Positions 60,135 to 64,000 of a stretch of 64,000 nt of DNA are shown piece by piece. The DNA comes from Pseudomonas sichuanensis (lineage in GTDB: Bacteria; Pseudomonadota; Gammaproteobacteria; Pseudomonadales; Pseudomonadaceae), in assembly GCF_003231305.1 (NCBI RefSeq), contig NZ_QKVM01000022.1:30712-94711 (forward strand), written 5' to 3'. Each line of letters begins with the position of its first letter. The stretch's first letter is position 1. The notes under the pieces were generated by a model that was not told the DNA's origin, ran no database searches, and saw nothing but the letters and a program-made list of their open reading frames with translations. Both the position numbers and the translations under genes were made by a program.

Positions 60135-61190
60135 ATGAAGCCAGCCCCCCTCCGTGGCCGCGGCACCACCGCCAACCCCCACAACCGCTTCGCCCCCAAC
60201 CATTCGGTGGCCGAGGACGACGGCTGGTACCAGGAAGTCCCGCTCACCCAGGGAACCGAGGTGCGGATCGAGTTGGCCAAGACCATCATCGCCCGCAACA
60301 CCTCCCCCGACCTGCCCTTCGACCGCTCCATCAACCCCTACCGCGGCTGCGAGCACGGCTGCATCTACTGCTACGCCCGCCCCAGCCACGCCTACTGGGA
60401 CCTCTCCCCCGGCCTGGACTTCGAAACCAAGCTGATCGCCAAGACCAACGCCGCCGAGGTGCTCGAACAGCAATTGAGCAAACCGGGCTACGTCTGCGCG
60501 CCGATCAACCTGGGCTCCAACACCGACCCTTACCAGCCCATCGAACGTGAGCAGCAACTCACCCGGCGGCTGCTGGAGGTGCTGCTGCGCTACCGCCACC
60601 CGGTGACCATCGTCACCAAAGGCTCGCTGGTGCTGCGCGACCTCGACCTGCTGAGCGAACTGGCCAGCCAGCGCCTGGCACGGGTGATGATCAGCCTCAC
60701 CACCCTCGACGATGAACTCAAGCGCACGCTGGAGCCCCGAGCTGCCGCGCCGAAAGCGCGTTTGCGCGCGATTCGGGTCTTGCGCGAGGCTGGCGTGCCG
60801 GTGGGCGTGCTGTGTTCGCCGATGATCCCGATGATCAATGACAGTGAGCTGGAGCGCCTGCTGGAGGCGGCAAAAGAAGCCGGCGCCCAGAGCGCGGCGT
60901 ACATGATGCTGCGCCTGCCGCTGGAGGTGGCGCCGCTGTTCGAGCAATGGCTGCGCGATCACTACCCGCAACGCGCCGACCATGTGCTGAGCCTGATCCG
61001 CCAGAGCCGGGGTGGCGAGCTGTACGACAGCCGGTTTGGCGCGCGCATGCGTGGTGAAGGCGTGTTCGCCGAACTGCTGGCGCAACGGTTTCGCAAGGCG
61101 GCCAGGCGCCTGGGGTTCGAAGGGCGGGAGGAGCTGGCATTGGATTGCAGCGCTTTCTGCCCTCCTGGCGGGCAGATGGCATTGTTCTGA
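60135..61190 (+). CDS. PA0069-type radical SAM protein (SPL-like), probable SOS gene
   Basis: The 351-residue radical SAM enzyme has the iron-sulfur motif CEHGCIYC (Cys72, Cys76, Cys79) after INPYRG, as in spore-photoproduct-lyase-related proteins. The P. aeruginosa homologue PA0069 is, as I recall, part of the LexA regulon; the SOS box directly upstream supports this here. A DNA-repair role is plausible but the substrate is unknown. There is no room for a normal ribosome-binding site between the palindrome and ATG 60135, so translation may start on a very short leader or from a later codon. Confidence 0.9.
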   Translation: MKPAPLRGRGTTANPHNRFAPNHSVAEDDGWYQEVPLTQGTEVRIELAKTIIARNTSPDLPFDRSINPYRGCEHGCIYCYARPSHAYWDLSPGLDFETKLIAKTNAAEVLEQQLSKPGYVCAPINLGSNTDPYQPIEREQQLTRRLLEVLLRYRHPVTIVTKGSLVLRDLDLLSELASQRLARVMISLTTLDDELKRTLEPRAAAPKARLRAIRVLREAGVPVGVLCSPMIPMINDSELERLLEAAKEAGAQSAAYMMLRLPLEVAPLFEQWLRDHYPQRADHVLSLIRQSRGGELYDSRFGARMRGEGVFAELLAQRFRKAARRLGFEGREELALDCSAFCPPGGQMALF

Positions 61191-61196
61191 ACGCAT

Positions 61197-61282
61197 CTGT
61201 GGGAGCGGCTTTAGCCGCGAACACCGGCATGGCCGGTGCCATTTACCGCGTCGCCTGCTTCGCGGCTGAAGCCGCTCCCACC
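61197..61282. repeat. REP pair (inverted), GGCTTTAGCCGC class
   Basis: Inverted copies are at 61197-61221 and 61258-61282, with a CACCGGCATGGCCGGTG hairpin between. Confidence 0.88.
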
Positions 61283-61567
61283 CCCTGCAAAGCTACCCCC
61301 AGCGTCGCTAATGCTAGGCATCAATATCAGTAGTGGGTATTGGCAACTGATGCTTTTTTGCTATTATCCAGAGCCCGCCGAAAACCTCTGGAACGCCCGT
61401 TCTAGAGCCTTCCAAATTAAGTTTCAGTTAAGTTTTCTCCGCTAGCGTAGGCCCCCAGTCCACCCCGACTGTGATCTATTGTCTGTGCGCGTCATCTAAT
61501 CCCCGCATAGCCATAATCTTTCCCCGGTAACATGGAACTTACCTTCAAACCGTCAAGAGGATGAATC
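61283..61567 (+). promoter_or_regulatory. Upstream region of the beta-carbonic anhydrase gene
   Basis: No gene is seen in these 285 bp. Two promoter-like arrangements are visible. The first is TTGGCA-N16-TATTAT at 61340-61367. The second is a direct repeat ATTAAG-N5-GTTAAG at 61416-61432 with TAGCGT as a possible -10 at 61443-61448, the layout of OmpR-family two-component regulator sites such as PmrA boxes. An AGAGGATG ribosome-binding region precedes the ATG. Confidence 0.45.
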
Positions 61568-62287
61568 ATGCCCGTCAAGGACCCATCCAAGGTTGTCCCG
61601 GCCGCACCCGCTGAAAGCGCCGATGCCGCCCTCAAGCATATCGTCGACGGCTTCCTGCGGTTCCACACCGAGGTCTTCCCCGAGCAGCAAGAGCTGTTCA
61701 AGAAGCTGGCCACCGCGCAGAAACCTCGCGCCATGTTCATCACCTGCGCCGACTCGCGCATCGTCCCCGAGCTGATCACCCAAAGTTCGCCTGGCGACCT
61801 GTTCGTCACCCGTAACGTCGGCAACGTGGTGCCGCCGTATGGCCAGATGAACGGTGGCGTTTCCAGTGCCATCGAATACGCGGTGCTGGCGTTGGGCGTG
61901 CACCACATCATCATCTGCGGCCACTCCGACTGCGGTGCCATGCGCGCGGTGCTCAACCCGCGTTCGCTGGACAAGATGCCGACGGTTTCCGCCTGGCTGC
62001 GTCACGCCGAAGTGGCGCGTACCGTGATCGAGGACAACTGCTCCTGCGGCAGCGAGCACGAAAGCATGCAACTGCTGACCAAGGAAAACGTCATCGCCCA
62101 GCTGCATCACCTGCGTACCCACCCTTCGGTCGCCTCGCGCCTGGCGGCCGGCCAGTTGCACATCCATGGCTGGATCTACGACATCGAAACCAGTCAGATC
62201 GAAGCCTACGACGCTGCCAGCGACCGCTTCCTGCCGCTGACCGCTGGCGATTCGATCCCTTCCGCTACTCCGAGAGGCCGCTACTAA
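61568..62287 (+). CDS. can: Beta-class carbonic anhydrase
   Basis: The 239-residue zinc enzyme interconverts CO2 and bicarbonate. The zinc ligands are visible as Cys60 and Asp62 (TCADSR) and His119 and Cys122 (GHSDCGAM). The N-terminal extension (MPVKDPSKVVPAAPAESADA) is variable. It lies 188 bp upstream of a SulP transporter, a common pairing that suggests bicarbonate supply or exchange. Confidence 0.96.
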   Translation: MPVKDPSKVVPAAPAESADAALKHIVDGFLRFHTEVFPEQQELFKKLATAQKPRAMFITCADSRIVPELITQSSPGDLFVTRNVGNVVPPYGQMNGGVSSAIEYAVLALGVHHIIICGHSDCGAMRAVLNPRSLDKMPTVSAWLRHAEVARTVIEDNCSCGSEHESMQLLTKENVIAQLHHLRTHPSVASRLAAGQLHIHGWIYDIETSQIEAYDAASDRFLPLTAGDSIPSATPRGRY

Positions 62288-62475
62288 GCGACCCGACCAC
62301 GCTGAACGAACCTTGATAGCCGGCTGCACCCCACGGGTGCGGCGCGGCCTTCGCCTGCCTTGAATTCCCCCGAGTACCTTGCCGGCAAACCCGCTGGCGG
62401 CCCGCGCCTGCGCGCGATTCGGGGTTCCCAGTGCTCGCGGCCAGAGGAATGGCCGTGAATCGATAAAGGAGCTGC

Positions 62476-64000
62476 ATGGTGAACAAGACACAGATCAAAG
62501 CGGCATTGCCGCGTGAATTGCTGGCTTCGGTGGTGGTGTTCCTGGTGGCCCTGCCGTTGTGCATGGGCATTGCCATCGCCTCTGGCTTGCCGCCGTCCAA
62601 GGGCCTGATCACCGGGATCATCGGCGGCATCGTGGTTGGCTTCATCGCCGGCTCACCGCTGCAGGTCAGCGGTCCCGCCGCCGGCCTGGCGGTGCTGGTG
62701 TTCGAGCTGGTGCGCCAGCATGGCGTGGCCATGCTTGGGCCGATCCTGCTGCTGGCCGGTCTGCTGCAACTGCTGGCCGGGCGTTTGCGCCTGGGCTGCT
62801 GGTTCCGTGTCACGGCGCCGGCGGTGGTGTACGGCATGCTCGCCGGTATCGGCGTGCTGATCGTGCTGTCCCAGGTGCATGTGATGTTCGACGCCCCGCC
62901 ACAGCCGTCGGGTGTGGATAACCTGCTGGGCTTCCCGGCCACGCTGGCTGCGGCGCTGCCGCTGGCAAGCGCAGGCAACGGCTGGCAGGCCGGCGCGCTG
63001 GGCCTGGGCACCATCGCCGTGATGTGGGGCTGGGAACGCTTGCGCCCGCAACGCCTGCGCTTCATTCCCGGCGCATTGCTGGGGGTGGCGGCGATGACCG
63101 CCATCAGCCTGTGGCTGGCGCTGCCGGTCAACCGGGTGCAGGTGCCGGCGGACCTGTCCGAAGCCATCGACTGGCTGCGCCCGGACGACCTGCTCAAGTT
63201 GGCCGACCCTACCCTGCTGGTGGCGGCCTTCGCCCTGGCCTTCATCGCCAGTGCCGAAACGCTGCTCTCGGCTGCGGCGGTGGACCGTATGCACAGTGGC
63301 CAGCGCTCGGACTTCGACCGTGAACTGTCGGCGCAAGGGGTCGGCAACATGCTCTGCGGTGTGCTCGGTGCGCTGCCGATGACCGGGGTGATCGTGCGCA
63401 GTTCGGCCAACGTGCAGGCCGGCGCGCAAACCCGCGCTTCGGCGATCCTGCACGGGGTGTGGTTGCTGGCATTCGTCGTCGCCTTGAGCAGCGTGCTGCA
63501 GCTGATCCCGGTGGCCAGCCTGGCGGGCGTGCTGGTGTACACCGGTGTGAAGCTGGTGGATTTCAAGGCGTTCAGAGGGTTGAGCCGTTATGGGCGGATG
63601 CCGATGTTCACGTATGCCGCGACGGCACTGGCGATCGTTTTCACCGACCTGCTCACCGGCGTGCTGCTGGGCTTTGCGCTTACCCTGCTGAAGCTGGCGC
63701 TGAAGGCGGCGCGGCTTAAGATCAACCTGGTGGCGCTGGCCAAACCGGGGCACATGGAGCTGCGCCTGAGCGGGGCGGCGACCTTTCTCAAGGTGCCGGC
63801 GCTGACCCAGGTGCTCGACACTGTGCCGGAAGGGACCTCGCTGCATGTGCCGTTGGGCAACCTGAGCTACATCGACCATTCCTGCCTGGAACTGCTGGAG
63901 GATTGGGGGCGCAGCAGTGCGGCCAAGGGCACGCGGCTGGTGCTGGAGCAAAGGCGTCTGAAACGACGGGTTGAGGGAAGGTTGCGGACTACGGCGGGGG
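62476..64000 (+). CDS. SulP-family anion transporter next to carbonic anhydrase, 3' end missing
   Basis: From ATG 62476 (MVNKTQIKAALPRELLASVVVFLVALPLCMGIAIASGLPPSKG) the frame is open to the window edge, 508 codons. There are about 10-12 hydrophobic segments and then the start of a STAS domain (THLKVPALTQVL-like region, residues after about 430). The pairing with beta-carbonic anhydrase favours bicarbonate as substrate, but sulfate is possible. A ribosome-binding AAAGGAG precedes the start by 5 bases. Confidence 0.92.
   Translation, partial: MVNKTQIKAALPRELLASVVVFLVALPLCMGIAIASGLPPSKGLITGIIGGIVVGFIAGSPLQVSGPAAGLAVLVFELVRQHGVAMLGPILLLAGLLQLLAGRLRLGCWFRVTAPAVVYGMLAGIGVLIVLSQVHVMFDAPPQPSGVDNLLGFPATLAAALPLASAGNGWQAGALGLGTIAVMWGWERLRPQRLRFIPGALLGVAAMTAISLWLALPVNRVQVPADLSEAIDWLRPDDLLKLADPTLLVAAFALAFIASAETLLSAAAVDRMHSGQRSDFDRELSAQGVGNMLCGVLGALPMTGVIVRSSANVQAGAQTRASAILHGVWLLAFVVALSSVLQLIPVASLAGVLVYTGVKLVDFKAFRGLSRYGRMPMFTYAATALAIVFTDLLTGVLLGFALTLLKLALKAARLKINLVALAKPGHMELRLSGAATFLKVPALTQVLDTVPEGTSLHVPLGNLSYIDHSCLELLEDWGRSSAAKGTRLVLEQRRLKRRVEGRLRTTAG

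Noticed and set aside
61340..61367. Sigma-70 promoter TTGGCA-N16-TATTAT as the definite carbonic anhydrase promoter
   Set aside because: It would leave a 190-base leader and a competing promoter-like site lies closer to the gene, so I list it only as a possibility.

Overview
The window is the chromosomal replication-origin region of a Pseudomonas of the P. putida group. The evidence is the gene order parB-parA-rsmG-mnmG, mnmE-yidC-yidD-rnpA-rpmH, oriC, dnaA-dnaN-recF-gyrB, the high GC content, the protein sequences (which read as pseudomonad throughout), and the many P. putida-type REP palindromes. No rRNA, tRNA, CRISPR array, prophage or intact insertion sequence was seen.

Layout. Positions 1-7.9 kb carry segregation, RNA-modification and membrane-insertion genes, all on the minus strand. 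They are interrupted at 3.6-4.1 kb by a non-coding, AT-rich block with imperfect DnaA boxes. The main oriC lies at 8.06-8.65 kb between rpmH and dnaA and has six DnaA boxes. The plus-strand operon dnaA-dnaN-recF-gyrB follows. Three parS sites (two inside recF, one at 15.7 kb) are the targets of the ParA/ParB system at the left edge. From 15.7 to 20.3 kb is a sulfide-oxidation cluster: a sigma-54 regulator with the three-cysteine pattern of FisR, a persulfide dioxygenase, a type II sulfide:quinone oxidoreductase and a TauE-type exporter. Next come a LysR regulator, a GMC oxidoreductase and an MFS transporter (20.3-24.7 kb).

From 25.0 to 37.5 kb are housekeeping genes: plsC-gmhB-glyS-glyQ, tag, a lipid A acyltransferase, a TPR protein, trkA-rsmB-fmt-def, dprA and tsaC. 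A small accessory islet at 37.6-39.0 kb holds an unrecognised protein and a DUF3077-type protein whose leader can fold into an elaborate RNA structure. The core then resumes with qor, hemF, aroE, a SulP transporter, a choline-sulfate module (binding protein, choline sulfatase, LysR), a DOPA-dioxygenase-like gene, and trpA-trpB with divergent trpI.

From 50.9 to 64 kb there is a run of small stress and envelope genes (DUF883, dodecin, two DUF1161, LLM oxidoreductase, OsmC, two sister lipoproteins, a lipoprotein aminopeptidase). After them come a HAD phosphatase, gamma-carbonic anhydrase, prlC-yheV, an apparently SOS-controlled radical SAM gene, beta-carbonic anhydrase and the 5' part of a second SulP transporter.

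The most unusual signals are the structured leader at 38.53-38.70 kb, a perfect 42-bp palindrome containing a LexA-like box directly before the radical SAM start codon, a large excess of perfect DnaA 9-mers across the whole window (27 counted by eye), a repeated operator-like motif before the persulfide dioxygenase, and a 54-bp insertion-sequence-like remnant held between two REP arms.
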